The translations under genes were made by a program, and so were the position numbers. From the NCBI GenBank assembly GCA_032158125.1, contig JASKOT010000031.1, forward strand, positions 1-64,000: a stretch of DNA of 64,000 nucleotides. Direction: 5' to 3'. Below, in pieces: positions 23,190-35,528 of this stretch. The DNA comes from Papiliotrema nemorosa. Its lineage: Eukaryota; Basidiomycota; Tremellomycetes; Tremellales; Rhynchogastremaceae. Under the pieces are notes generated by a model. That model had not been told where the DNA came from. It saw only the letters and a program-made list of their open reading frames with translations, and ran no database searches. Position 1 is the first letter of the stretch. Each line of letters starts with the position of its first letter.

Positions 23190-26144
23190 ATGATACGTAA
23201 ACCCAGGCCGACATTCTCCTCGGCCGAGCTGGACATCCAGCTTTCTCAGGTATCTCTCTTGCCTGTGTCGGAGCGCTGCATCACTGACTGTGTAGCTGAC
23301 TCTGGATGCGTCTTCTGGAACTTCCGAGAATCTGGAAGCGCTGGCTCCGTTGATCAAGTCCATACAGGATTCCGATTCGGAGCAGATCTACCTGAGGAGC
23401 CTGGATACGTTCGTAGAGGAGAAAGAGAGGGACATCGAGAGGATATGCGAGGGCAATTACGAGGTGAGCTCTGCGTCTCGGACAGCTTCTCTCTATATAA
23501 GAAGATAAAGAGAAAAAATATGCTAATTGTTAGGATTTCGTTTCGTCCGTGTCGACCTTGTTGAGTATACGGCAAGGAACTGTACATCTTCGCAGGAGGA
23601 TAGGCGAGCTCGATGGTCAGATGGGCGATGTAGGACGCGCACTGGGCGAGAAGGTATTTTTCAGCTTAAGAGGAGGGAAGAATAGCTGATTCCCAGAAAC
23701 GCGCGCTGTTAGAGCAAAAGAAGGTGGCTAGGAATATGGACGACGCGATAGAGACGTTGCAAACCTGTTTGAGGCTTTTGGATCTGGTGCATCGAGTAGG
23801 GGAAATGATCCGGGAAGGCAAATACTGGGGTGCTCTCCGGGTAAGTCATTTCGTTCATCATGCAGAAGTCCTGCCCGCACGAAGTGAAGAGCGACTGACG
23901 ATCAGTCACTCGATGACCTCTCGAATCTCCCTCCTCCATCCATCTCTCAAACCCCCTTCTACGCCCATATACTTTCCTCATTGCCCTCCCTGAGGCTATC
24001 TATCAAGGATGCCGTCACTGCTTCAACGAAATCCTGGCTCTTCGACGTTAGAGAGTCTGGAGCGAAAGTAGGTAAACTGGCGCTGGAACAGATGAATGCG
24101 CGCATCAAGAAGTGGAGAGCGAGAAGAGAAAAGGAAGGAGGAGTCAGATTAGCTAGAGTGGGAGGAGCTCTCGAGATGGTTCACAATGAGCGGGCGGAAT
24201 GTGAGCTACGGCGTTTAAGAGTTTAGCTGACTGATAGTCGATGCGCTGGATAATGACGAAATATCGGTAGATTTCAAGCCATTATACCAGTGTATACATA
24301 TACACGAAGCGCTCGATCGGAAATCCGAGCTGCAGCGCAGCTATCAGGAAGACAGGAAGGTGAGTAGTGGGGATTATGTCCAACATTCACTCATGCCCAG
24401 ACACAAGCAACGCTTATATTGACGTCACGCTTATCGACCACACCAGAAACGCTCTTGTCCACGCTTCCCCTGCTGATGCAAGAGCTAGTGGGATTTTTCA
24501 TCATCGAAGCACACGTTTTGAGGACCATGCCAGATTTCAGGTCACAGCGGGATGTGGACGAGCTTTGGGACGAGATGTGTAGGAGGATAGTGGAGATCAT
24601 GGGTCAGGGGCTGAAAGGGTGTGGAGAGCCCGAAATATTCTTGGAAAGCAAGACGAATGTTCTGCTCTTTGTGCAGACTCTTGAGGTCAGTTGATCCGCC
24701 AGCAAAAGTTCTACTGGCTGAATGACAGGGACACGGGTATAACGTTACGGAACTCAACGGGCTGTTGATCACGCTGTTCCAGCGATACTCTGAGCTCCTG
24801 TTGAGGAAGTTCAGCGTGGACTTTGATCAGGTGGGTCCTAAGTCCGTATCGTCGGTCAAGCTGAATTGTTTAGATTGTTTCAGAGGACGATAACCAACCG
24901 ATGATGGTGAATGACCAAGACGAGTTCGACCAAGTGTCAGGAGTATGTTGGCTGGCCACGGGAGAAGCCGAGTCTCTTGCGATGTATGATGGACTCCAGA
25001 TATCGCTAGGATCGCGCTGACTTTCCAGGCAAGGCTTCCCTCAGGCTATGCCTTTCTCGCAGACTTACCCTATGTGCTGTATCAATATACGCAATTTCGT
25101 CGACCAATTTTACCAATTTACCGATGGAGTGGTTCAGCAGCACCTGGACATTGACGAGGTTCTGCGAAAGGTTAGTCTCGTCTGCGCAAAGATCAAAACT
25201 TAGCTGAGCCATGCAGTCATTGGATGGTCTTCTCACGGATCATGTCAGCGCTCAGATTGTCAAGCGGTTGACAGGCATGTCCAACTTGTCACAGATCGCA
25301 CAAATAGTGGTCAATATTGAACATTTCAGCACCGCTTGTGAAGAGCTCGAGGGAGTCTTGATGGGTCTACGGTGAGTTCAGGACGAATGCAGCATCTAAC
25401 ATGTAGAGCCTCACAACGAGGTGGTCCTGTGACGCTAACATCTGTTCAATCCTTCGCCAAGGCTCTTGCAGCGGCTGAAGCGAGGATCAACGCCATCATC
25501 GGGTCAAAGCTCGAGTCATTCTTCGAGCTTGCAGAATACAATTGGCTGCCCGCTCGCCCGCAGTCGACTGCGCATGAGCCGAGCACATATGTGTTTGAAA
25601 TGATCACGTTCTTGACGGCATATGTGGATTCGGTGCTCATCGGACTCAATGAATCGATCAAGACGAGAGCGTATCAGAGCGCCTTAATGAGAATCAACAG
25701 GTGGCTGATGGTGAGTGGAACAGAGCCAGCAGACGCTCATATCTCAGGACACAATGTGCGGGAAGGAAGTCCCTCGATTGAACGAGGCGGCCTTATCGAG
25801 CGTCCTAGCAGATGTAACCTTTATCGAAACGGAGATCAAGCGACTGGGTAAAACGGAGCTCGACGCAGTATTTGACGAGGTCAAGCTGGTGCGCTATCGC
25901 TTTTTTTAGTGTGAGCATAGCTGATATTCAGACGATCAACATCATTCTGACTGACGCCGTTTCTGCATATATGGAACCTTCCATTCGAAACGGGTCGTAT
26001 GCTGCTGTCAAACCCATCCGATTGGCCGTGATCTTGACTAAATTGAGCAAAGGCGCAGCAGTGCTCGGTGGGCCAATACATGGAAATAGGGCAGAGAGGC
26101 GACGTAGGGAGGCGGACGAAGTTGCTAGACTTGCGCAGAGGTGA
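23190..26144 (+). CDS. SEC15: Exocyst complex subunit SEC15
   Basis: About a dozen exons. Recognisable parts are the N-terminal coiled-coil region (EEKERDIERICEGNYE, LLEQKKVARNMDDAIETLQ), the segment 'SWLFDVRESGAKVGKLALEQ', the EAHVLRTMPDF region, CINIRNFVDQFYQF, and the C-terminal helical bundle with AEYNWLPARPQ, FEMITFLTAYVDSVL and VLADVTFIETEIKRLG. The C-terminus is Arg/Glu-rich. This is the pattern of Sec15/EXOC6, the Rab (Sec4/Rab11) effector subunit of the exocyst that tethers secretory vesicles at growth sites. The start at 23190 (MIRKPRPTFSSAELD) is the first ATG of a coherent frame. Confidence 0.92.
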
Positions 26145-26577
26145 TTTGGTGACGAAGTATCGCTAGATGCATCATGATATGACGATCATCGACGAGGGGG
26201 TGACGAAGGCCGCGTGCGAGGGGTGGGATCATCAGCCGGATAAACCGGAAAATGCTCGGTGACTCACTCCACCGAGGATTACTCTCTTCGTCTGTGGTGA
26301 TTACTCAGCTGGGTTGTTTCTGCTCCTGTGGGTGTAAGCTATCCTGTGGGTGGGGTTTTTGACAGGTCAGCGGTGGGCGGAATATGCACGGTTCTTCGGT
26401 GGAGGATAACAGATCTCTGCTTGAAATATAGTCATCACCTTCGCTAGAGCTGCTGATTATTCATTTCCTTGTCGTCAGACGATCCACCTCCACTTTGTGC
26501 TCGTATAAAGAAGACCTACTGCTGTCTCTCTCGCCCATACAGCTCGCATCACACATTCACATTAAAACATCAGCAAC
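26145..26577 (+). promoter_or_regulatory. Promoter region of the old yellow enzyme gene
   Basis: 433 bp upstream of 26578. A perfect TGACTCA heptamer lies at 26260-26266 and a related TTACTCA at 26301-26307. These are AP-1/Gcn4-type bZIP sites by consensus. The 60 bp before the ATG are CA-rich with no ATG, a normal leader. Binding is inference. Confidence 0.4.
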
Positions 26578-28289
26578 ATGGCCATTGCAAACGGTACCAA
26601 CGGCTCGACCTCTCGAGACGAGAGGAACCATGCCAACCTTGCGCCATACGACTCTGAACCTGTCAAAGGGTACCCCAATGGATACATCCCCGCTCAACCA
26701 GCACCTATAGGTTCCCTTTTGCCAGTTGAGAAGTATCCACAGAATGCCAAACCTCCCAAGGCTTTCGAGCCGATCACCATCCGAGGTGTAGAGTTTCCCC
26801 ACCGATTATGGGTCTCACCCATGTGCATGTGTATGTCATCCCAGATGTACCGTTTCTCCAAGCTGACGATTCAGATACCTCTGATAATGGACATGCTACC
26901 GATTTCCACTTTGTCCATATCGGATCGATGGCTACGAGGGGATGGCAGGGTATCATGATTGAAGCTACGGCTGTTCTACCTGAAGGTAGAATCTCGCCCA
27001 GAGATGCTGTAAGCGCATAAGATACATGCGAGGTGCTGGGCTGACATGATAGGGTCTCTGGCAAGACAGTCAGATTGCCCCCTTGAAGCGACAAGTCGAT
27101 TTTGTCCATGCTCACAAGGGAACAATCGGTATTCAACTCGCTCATGCTGGACGAAAGGCCAGTACGCTCTCGCCTTTCTTGCAAAAGCAGGCAGAGGAAG
27201 GTGGATGGGAAGGTGGATTGGTCCCCGACGATGCTCACGGTGGTTGGGCCAAGGATGGTGCGTGATCAGTTTGCATGGTGATGGTAGTCGCTTACCATCA
27301 GTCGTCGGACCTTCCGAGCTTTCATTCCACGATGAGAAGTACGCCCACCCCAAGGAGGCCACCCTCGAGTACATTGAGAATCTCAAACAAGCCTACATTG
27401 ACGCCGTGCGACGATGCAAGGAGATTGGATTCGACTTCATCGAAATCCACGGTGCCCACGGATACCTCATGCACAACTTTGTCGATCCCATCTCAAACCA
27501 CAGGAAAGACAAGTATGGAGGTAGCCTGGAGAACCGATTGAGATTGCCTCTGGAGCTGACGGAGATTATCAGAAAGGAATGGGATGGACCACTGTTCTAC
27601 CGATTGAGTGCTAGTGATTGGTTGGAAGAGGCTTTGGGTCCTGAAAAGGGTAACCCAGGTCAGACCGAGGAGTACAACTGGTGGTGAGTGGGAATACTTT
27701 TTACAGATCAGAACATGGTCTGACGAACAGGGGACTAGAGCAGACCACCATCTTCACCCAAAAGTTGGCCGATCTCGGTGTCGACCTCGTCGACGTCTCT
27801 TCGGGTGGTAATGATCTTCGACAGAAGATCAAGGTCGGTCCTTCGTACCGTGAGTCAACGTCTCAATCCTGGTCACTATCTTTTGCTGATCATGCAGAAT
27901 TGCCCTTCGCCGCGCACGTCAAGAAGAACACCAAAAACATCCTGGTTGGTGCGGTCGGTCTCATCACCGAGCCCAAGCAAGCCAACGACATTATCGAGAA
28001 TGGCGAAGCCGACGTTGTCTTCTTCGCTCGAGAAATCTTGCGACACATTGATTTCCCTCTCGAAGCAGCACAAGACCTCGGCGCCGCCGTGTCTCCCGCT
28101 CAGCAATACGAGTTGTAAGTTGATACCTTCACTTATCAAGCTGTCCGCTGATGGCTTAGGGCATGGACTCGAATGGTCACCAAGCGAAAGGCGCCGGAGG
28201 CGCCTGCACACCATGCCAAGTCGGAGAAAGAAGCACAAAAGGACGGAGAGAAGATGTCCAACTCGGTGGCTCACCAGAGCATCCCTTAG
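26578..28289 (+). CDS. Old yellow enzyme (YqjM-type ene-reductase)
   Basis: A TIM-barrel FMN flavoprotein. After a 50-residue extension the barrel starts at [20 protein letters not shown]; an intron at about 26831-26874 restores [17 protein letters not shown]. It continues with [13 protein letters not shown], the strand [35 protein letters not shown] and the phosphate-binding end with VGAVGLI and [12 protein letters not shown]. The early cysteine in 'SPMCM' and the HAGRKA segment place it with YqjM/XenA-type (class III) OYEs rather than classical OYE1. The members reduce activated alkenes with NAD(P)H; the physiological substrate is unknown. The C-terminal Lys/Glu-rich tail ([12 protein letters not shown]) is extra. 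Six or so introns. Confidence 0.92.
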
Positions 28290-28635
28290 AGTAGAGAGCT
28301 GTAGAAGGAATAGACTGTAGCTAGAAGAGAGCCAATGCATTGTAGCCTATCGCATCCTTTCGATCGTCGTGGATCCATCATATGTTTCTCGTACCCGAAC
28401 CGAACAGGACCTGGGGATGGTGAAACTGAATGTGCAATCGAGATGAGGGAAGCCGGATCTACCGTCAGCTGCCCTCATTGTCCACATCTCATACACACCT
28501 TCCCGCCGACTACATCCATCGCATACTCATATCGCTCTTTACCTCAAGGGATACAATTCGTCCTTCCTCTAGCACTTCACCTCACCTTGAGATACCTTTC
28601 TCCGCGATTGACACTTGCACCATATCAGCGACGTC
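28290..28635 (+). other. Intergenic region
   Basis: 346 bp between the OYE stop and the nuclease start. The right half is C/T-rich as expected for a promoter and leader. Nothing else is recognised. Confidence 0.4.
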
Positions 28636-30182
28636 ATGAGGTTCAGCCCAGCCCTCATAACCGGAACCTCCCTACTCGCGACTATCCCCACCGCGTGGGC
28701 GTGGGGAGCAGCAGGTGAGCGATTTCTCGCACGATGCCTGCTAGTCACCCCCACCTCCGAACACCTTACACCGAAGATGACCTGACGTGCAGGACACGAG
28801 ATTGTCGCGACGATAGCTCAGATCCACCTTCACCCCAACGTCCAGAAGAAACTGTGCGACATCCTCCCGGCTCAAGCCAAATGTCATCTCGCTCCTGTAG
28901 CAGCCTGGGCGGACCAGGTTAAGGGTCATTATCCCGGTACAGCCCCAATGCACTATATCAATCGTATGTCCAGCTAATCGCGCGATTTAAGCGACAGTCG
29001 AGCTAGTCACGATCACGACTGTCGCTCGTCATGAACTGGATGATGACTGACGACCAGCCAAACAGGATCATCCGTCTGATCATTGCGAATATGGAGAACA
29101 CGGATGGTTGAATGAGGATGTGAACGTCTTGACGGCTATCATGAACCAGACCGCAAGGGTAATGGGGGGTGAAGGGTGAGGCTGACCGAGCGCGTCGAAG
29201 ATGCTTGTGTTAATGTACAGCGACATCCCATTGCGATTCTTGGTGCATTATGTTGGAGATATGCACCAACCGCTCCATCTCACTGGTCGAGATCGGGGTG
29301 GAAACCAAGGTAAGGTGGCATGGCCAGTGGTCATGATGAGTGCTGACATGCCAGCTATGTTCCTCTTCGAGGGACGACACAGGAAGTGAGTTGTTTCAGT
29401 TTTGAGAAGGGTGCAGTACTTATGATGCAGCTTGCACTCTGTCTGGGACGGTGGAATCATCACGAAGAAGATCCGAGAGTTGGGCAACTACACTACACCA
29501 TTGCCATCGTGAGTGGCTTGCTATTCTCGTGATTGTGCTCATGACTAGGAAGCAGGTCGAGTCTGCATTGCTCGGAGCAATCTTTGACCCTTATGTCCGA
29601 TTCATCGTCTGGGAAGGATTGCGAGAATGGTGGAAAACCGACTTGGAATCATGGCTCGCCTGTCCTGCCGACGGTGACCCATTCCCTCATTCTTCCATCG
29701 TACCCGTCCCTCCCTCTGCACCCGCTTTCGCAGATACCTTCAAAGGTGTCACATCTTTCGTTATGGGTCTTTTACCTTCTTCCTTCGCAACGGCTTTATC
29801 ACTCGCTTACCCTATTCCACTTGCCGAGACGGAGAACCTGCAGGCCGGTCTCCTCGCCAATCACCCTCTGAACCGCCGATTGGAGCGACAGTCTCAATCT
29901 GCTCAAAGTGACGAATTTGCCAGAGCACTGGGTATCCCGGCTTGTCCTTATACTTGGTCTAAACCGATCCACGAGCTCAACTGTGATGTCGTTTGGCCCA
30001 AGGAGTACAAGGGAAACAGCGGACCGCTTATCGAGCTCGATACGCCAGAGTATCTTGGAAGGATCACTCAAGACAAGACGGTAGAGAAGTTGTTGGCGAT
30101 GGGTGGGTTGAGACTGGCCTCGATTGTGAACACCATTCTGGGAAGAGACGAGGAGGAGAAGGGATTGTACTTTTCTTACTAG
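28636..30182 (+). CDS. Secreted S1/P1-type nuclease
   Basis: A signal peptide (MRFSPALITGTSLLATIPTA, cut near WAW|GAAG) precedes the trinuclear-zinc core. The metal ligands are visible: the N-terminal Trp of the mature form, H in GHEIVA, D in AAWADQV, H in MHYIN, H and D in LVHYVGDMHQPLH, and H/D in NLHSVWDGG. The GGNQ motif follows as in nuclease P1. S1/P1 nucleases are extracellular or vacuolar single-strand-specific phosphodiesterase/3'-nucleotidases that scavenge nucleotides and phosphate. After the core comes a long Ser/Pro-rich insert near 29690-29900. The C-terminal part reads CDVVWPKEYK and ends LYFSY. Six introns; one near 28964-29057 carries a perfect hairpin. Confidence 0.9.
28991..29025 (+). 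repeat. Perfect 10-bp inverted repeat inside a nuclease-gene intron
   Basis: Arms GCGACAGTCG (28991-29000) and CGACTGTCGC (29016-29025) are exact reverse complements with a 15-nt loop. They sit within the 94-nt intron 28964-29057. Confidence 0.8.
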
Positions 30183-30475
30183 CTCGAGCCTGGTTCGCAT
30201 TCATTGCGGTGTACTATAGGGATCACCACATGTATGTGACCCATTCTAGCGATGCACGATGTATCTTGTGAGACGATGCTCACTCTCTGCAAGCTTCGGC
30301 CCGTCTTGTCGGATTGTTACCAGATGAGTACGGTGCGGTGCCTCCACCGAGTACAATCTCGGTTGGCGCCATCCGTTCGTCATTCATTATTCAGCGGCTA
30401 AATAGGACAAAAGGGACTCCCCCCTCATGAGGCATGTAGACCTTCGACTGATAACAGTCCTCACTACTTGAGCAG

Positions 30476-31450
30476 ATGTCAGACTTAGAGAGCGATGGGT
30501 CAAATCGACTGGCCGAGGCACTGGTAGCGTTCACTGGGATTGGGTACTTTGCGGCATGGTCAATATCCTTCTACCCTCAGCTCCTCCTCAACTACAAGCG
30601 GAAAAAGTGAGCACCTAGAGGATATCATAGTTTGGAATTGACCTTCAAGGACGACAGGATTATCTGCCGATTTCATCATTGTCAACCCGGTCGGATTCCT
30701 CACTTTGACATTATGGAATTGGGGAGTCAGATTCTCGCCTTTGGCCCAGAAACAATACAGGCATCGACATCATGGACATTCACCCCAAATATCCAATTCC
30801 GACCTTGCATTCTCCCTCCATGCACTCATCATCTCCACTATCACCCTTGCGCAAGTGAGCTATTACGCTTGGAAGAATCATCGGAAATCCATCGTGGACG
30901 ATGACGAGGGAGAACCATTGTTAGAGCGTACTACACCCCAGGGATCCACTATAAAACCTTCGATCACGCTTCAGATAGCCCTCGTAGGGATATTCGGATC
31001 GGCGTTCGTCGCTGGTATTCTAGTATGGACGGGTTCGCTCGAATGGCTAGACTGGCTGTACTTCGTATCGACGCTCAAATTGCTCATCTCCGTGGTGAAA
31101 TACGTCCCTCAGGTCATCCTCAATTTCCGACTCAAATCCGCCCAAGGTCTAGCCATATGGGTCATTATCCTCGTAAGTTATCCACCGGGACTCCGCTCGA
31201 GTCGACATCACGGCGCTTGGAGGAAGCTGATATGCAGGATCTGACTGGTTCAGTGTTGTCTTTTGCCCAACTGGTCATCTCGTCCATCTGGATCGAAAAG
31301 GATCCATCGGGAATCATCGCTAATCCCGCCAAGCTTGGATTGAGCTTGTTATCGATCCTCTTTGACGTGATTTTCATCGTGCAGAACTACGTGTTGTACC
31401 CGAATAGAAAAATTGACGAGGAGGGAGAGGAAGATCCAGATGGGCCGTAA
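30476..31450 (+). CDS. Cystinosin-like PQ-loop lysosomal/vacuolar transporter
   Basis: Three exons. Hydrophobic segments fit a seven-helix PQ-loop protein, with the two PQ motifs at SFYPQLLLNYKRK (near 30575) and KYVPQVILNFRLKS (near 31110). After the second come AQGLAIWVIIL and, across an intron, DLTGSVLSFAQLV, which matches the cystinosin 'D-x-x-G' segment carrying the proton-coupling Asp. Cystinosin (yeast Ers1) exports cystine from lysosomes or vacuoles in symport with protons. The loop between helices 3 and 4 is acidic and basic (RKSIVDDDEGEPLLER), including an acidic dileucine-like EPLLE string that could be a sorting signal (inference). The C-terminus is cytosolic and acidic. Confidence 0.88.
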
Positions 31451-31897
31451 TAATCGCCAAACGTTCGTGTAGATGTATAGATTGCTCTAGATGTTCTCAC
31501 GCTTCGTGCTCCTCGTCGTGTCTCATTGAACCATGAGGTGCATCTTACATGGGTGCCTTTAGCCTGACCATGAAACGCATGCACAAGGAGCCCAAAACAT
31601 GGCTGGAGGGTTGGTTGCCATGTAACCTTGCCACTATTTAGGCGCCCACCCGTCGGCGTCACACCGATTACCCGAAAACACCCCCTAGGCGCTGCCCACG
31701 GCCCACTGTGGCCACTCGACAGCGCCATACGACGACGAGAAAGAGCGCCGGTGGGCCGTCTCGTATCTGATACGACCCCGGTCATGTAGTTTTGAGCCCG
31801 GGGCGGCAGTCGACAAATATATATGTAACCCGACTCGTCGTGCATCCGCGCCTTACAACTCGCGTGCACGAAACGCACGACTCTGAGTAACTGAGAA
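31451..31897 (+). other. Intergenic region
   Basis: 447 bp between the cystinosin homologue and the hydantoinase fusion. It is unusually GC-rich in the middle (31640-31750), with CGCC/GGCG motifs. A TA-rich element (AAATATATATG, 31816-31826) about 75 bp before the start codon is a plausible TATA box. Confidence 0.45.
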
Positions 31898-34800
31898 ATG
31901 ACCGTGTCGCCGCAGACTTATCGGATTGGAGTGGATGTAGGAGGTACCAACACGTATGTCTTGCCGACCCGTGGTGAAATCTTGAGCTGACCTTTGTAGG
32001 GACGCAGTGATCCTGGACCTAGCTCCTGGCGCTCCCAAACCCGTCTTGGCATCCCATAAATCTCACACTACACCAGATGTCACTGAGGGCATTCAGAACG
32101 CCGTCGAAGCTGCTCTGACCAGAGCCAAAGTTGACAGAACAAAGATACAAGCTGTCGCTATCGGCACAACGTCTTTCGTCAACAGCTTGGTTGAGCGCGA
32201 TGCGAGAGTGTTGCAGAAGGTAGCGGTGATCAGGCTGTGTGGGCCGCATAGTCGTTTGGCACCCCCTTTCGCCAGCTTCCCATATGAGCTGAGAGCGGTC
32301 CTGGAAGGTCCGGTGTTTTTCGCTGCAGGAGGTCTGCAGGTGGATGGAAGGGAGATCGAGCCGGTGAGTTGCGAAGGGCAGACAAGTGGGCCGACGAATG
32401 CTGACGACACAGGTCGAGGTGGATGAGATTAGGAGTTTCTGCGCCGAGATTGCCAGGCAGGGAATACAGACCATTGCGGTTTCAGGTATCTACTCGCCCA
32501 TAGATAGGGAGTTCAGACAGGAGGAACTGGTCAGGGACATCATCCACGCCCAGCTGCCAAATGTCAGAGTGACAATCAGTAAAGAGGTCGCCAATATTGG
32601 TCAGTGATTCTTGCTTCATTCCTCGCGAGATATGCATCTCACCGTACAGGTATCCTCCAGCGGGAAAATGCCACCATTCTGAACGCCGCACTCCTGTCCT
32701 TCGCCTCAAAGACCGTCGCGGGCTTCCAAGCCTCCACGCATGCTCTAAGCCTTGACTGCCCCTTGTTCCTCACCTCCAACGACGGAACTCTGATGTCATG
32801 CGATCAAGCGGAGAAGTTCCCGATCAAGACATTCTCTTCTGGCCCAACCAATTCCATGCGAGGAGCAAACTTCCTAGCTGGGCTTGCGTCAGGTGGAAAG
32901 CCACGCAGAGAGACTGCCCTCGTGGTCGATGTAGGCGGGACGACAACCGAGATTGGAGTATTGCTGCCAACCGGCTTCCCTCGACAAGCAGGAGCAACAT
33001 ACGAGCTATGTGGAGTCTCGCTCAATTTCTCTATGCCCCATGTGTATAGCATCGGACTCGGTGGAGGCTCCCGGGTGAGACAGGACGCAGTAACGGGCAA
33101 AGTCACTATCGGACCAGACTCGGTTGGATATCGGATCGACCAAGCCTTGTCATTTGGCGGTGACACCCTTGTAACCACAGATATCATGGTCGCAGCTGGT
33201 CGAGCATCGCATGTTGGAGATACTGCCAGAGTCGCCCATCTTGAGCCGGCCTTACTGGGCGCCGCGCAAGCCCGTATCAAGGTGATGCTCGAGGCGGCCA
33301 TCGATTCGATGAAGACCTCGACCCAAGATATCCCCGTCTACCTTGTTGGCGGTGGTGCTATCCTTGCCCCGGACAGCCTCAAGGGAGTCAGCGAGGTGCA
33401 TCGATTCCCCTTTTATGACGCTGCGAATGCTGTCGGAGCAGCATGTGCGCAAGTATCAGGCGTGATCGATACGTTTGAGGACACTTCTGGCGGCAGTATA
33501 CTGTCGGTGCAAAAGGCGGTCGAGAAGCGAGCCATCGAGAAGGCAATCACTGCGGGAGCCAACCCTGCGAATACTGTCGTGGTAGAAAGCGAGGCGATCC
33601 CAATTGCCTGTAAGTTGTTGATCCAGTCGTTTCCATCATCACGAGGCCAAAGCGTAAGAGGGCGCAGATGTGATGCGAGCTCGGATCCCTCGTCCTTCCC
33701 GAGTCACTCTTCCTTCTCTACAGTCTCTGTGTTGTACGCAATCATTTGCTGATCTCCACCAGATTCACAAGGTCGCTGTCGATTTTACGTCAAGGCAGCT
33801 GGCGAGTGGTCTGGTGCTCCAGTCGTTTCTCAAGCCGAGACCGAAGTGCATTCGTCCCTGTCGAAACTTTCCCAATCCACCTCATCCATTCCACCCGCCC
33901 TGCCGGTCAACCAGAAAACCGTGTTGCCAACAGTAGATAAGGTCTTGACCGTGGAGGAGCTGGAATCCTACAAGCCAAGTGTAAAAAATGGAGAATGGTC
34001 TGTATCGGAGCTCGACCTGCAGTGGATAGCGACAGGATGTTACATCATGGGTTGCGGTGGAGGCGGCTCGCCGTCGGCGGTCTTGCTTGGTCTCCTACAG
34101 CTGAAAAGAGCTGGAGCCGAAGTGAAAGTGATCGACCTGAAGGATATGGATGGGAGTGGAGTCTTGGTATGGGGAGGAGGCATTGGGTCACCCGAAGTGG
34201 GCGAAGAAAGGCTTGTTAATGACCTGTAAGTCGAGTTTATAGAAGACCAGAGAACAGCAAAAGGTTCGTTGCTGATGACGCAGGTATACTGAAGCGGTGC
34301 AAGAGGTCATAGACTTCTCCAGACTAGGCAAACTCGCAGCCTTGGGGGCGGTCGAGATTGGAGGCGGAAACGGTATGATTAACATGATCACCGGTGCCCG
34401 TCTGAATATTCCCGTTGTCGATGGCGACTTCATGGGACGAGCATATCCGACGGGTTGGCAGGTGACCCAGAATGTCTACGACAAGGGCAACAAGGGCGAA
34501 ATGCTTCTGCCTTGCGCGATGACCAGCGGAGATGGATCTGTGGTGGTCAGTGGCTCTACACGGGTAACAAAAGGGGGAAGCTAACCCCCTTTGTAGTTTA
34601 TGACTAAAGCTCGTCACTATAAAGAGGTAGATTCAATCATGAGAGGTGCCTGTGTCGAGATGGGCACGGCGGCTGGTATGGCCGGTCGACCAATGACTAA
34701 AGGTCAGTCACAGCCAAGGATTCTTCCGAACAATCCGCTCACTGGTATAGAGCAATGCCAGCAGTGCATGATCAGAAACACCGTTTCGCAATCATGGCGA

Positions 34801-35528
34801 CTAGGTCGAGCAGTTTCGCTTGCGCGACACAAGGCAAATCTAGGTAATCTGGGTCCGGTATTGGTGGATACACTGGGAGGCCCGTCAACCGCCAAGGTGC
34901 TCTTCTCTGGCAAGATCACAGAGGTGAATCGAACGATGTACAAAGGCCACTCGGTCGGTGAAGTGGTCATTCAAGCACTTCAAGTCGAAGAAGAAGACGA
35001 AGAAGATGAGGCGACTCCGAGAGAGAAGTATGAAGGAGTGTTGAAGAGTGAGTGTCACATACCAAGAAGAGGAGGAGTCACGGGGGAGGCGGTCAATGCG
35101 TCGCCCCCACCCCGTCCCCTCCCCCTTCCCACCTCATCTCATGGCATACGGCACAGACACCCCTCACCCACCCTTCCTCTTGGCTTCGATCAGGATGAGG
35201 TCGATGCTTATGACTACCAGTACCATTCAAAAATGAAAACCTCTTCGTCGAGCATACCCTTCCCGGCGGCGAACCCACCATCCTCGCTGGTGTCCCAGAC
35301 CTCATCGCGGTTCTCGACACTGGGTCTGGCGAAGCTCTGGGTGTTCCCGACTACAAGTATGGTCTCCGCGTCATCGTCATGGCCATCACTGCCGCACCTC
35401 AGTGGACCGACACACCCCGAGGCCTCGAATTAGGCGCTTTACCTGCATTTGGATACGATCTACCTTACAACCCCGTCGGCCAATACATCAAGCCTTCCAG
35501 TGTCATCGAACAATACAACACCGTATAG
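31898..35528 (+). CDS. Hydantoinase/oxoprolinase-DUF917 fusion protein
   Basis: A single long gene with about ten introns encoding two catalytic-type modules. The N-terminal module is Hydant_A_N plus hydantoinase A: RIGVDVGGTNTDAVIL, VAIGTTSFVNSL, IQTIAVSGIYSPID, the second ATP-binding motif LVVDVGGTTTEIGVL, and a Gly-rich IGLGGGSRVRQD. The C-terminal module (from about 33980) is DUF917: YIMGCGGGGSPSAVL, VWGGGIGSPEV, EIGGGNGMINMI, GRAYPTGWQVT, and the tail GLELGALPAFGYDLPYN. The DUF917 family includes S-methylthiohydantoin desulfurase. The fusion suggests hydrolysis of 5-oxoproline-like or (thio)hydantoin rings in the cytosol; the real substrate is unknown. Such fusions are known in fungi. 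Confidence 0.88.
34570..34592 (+). repeat. Hairpin enclosing an intron branch-site-like sequence
   Basis: Arms AAAGGGGG (34570-34577) and CCCCCTTT (34585-34592) are perfect complements. The 7-nt loop AAGCTAA contains most of the branch-site-like GCTAAC. It lies four nt before the acceptor of the 51-nt intron 34546-34596 of the hydantoinase fusion gene. Confidence 0.75.
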
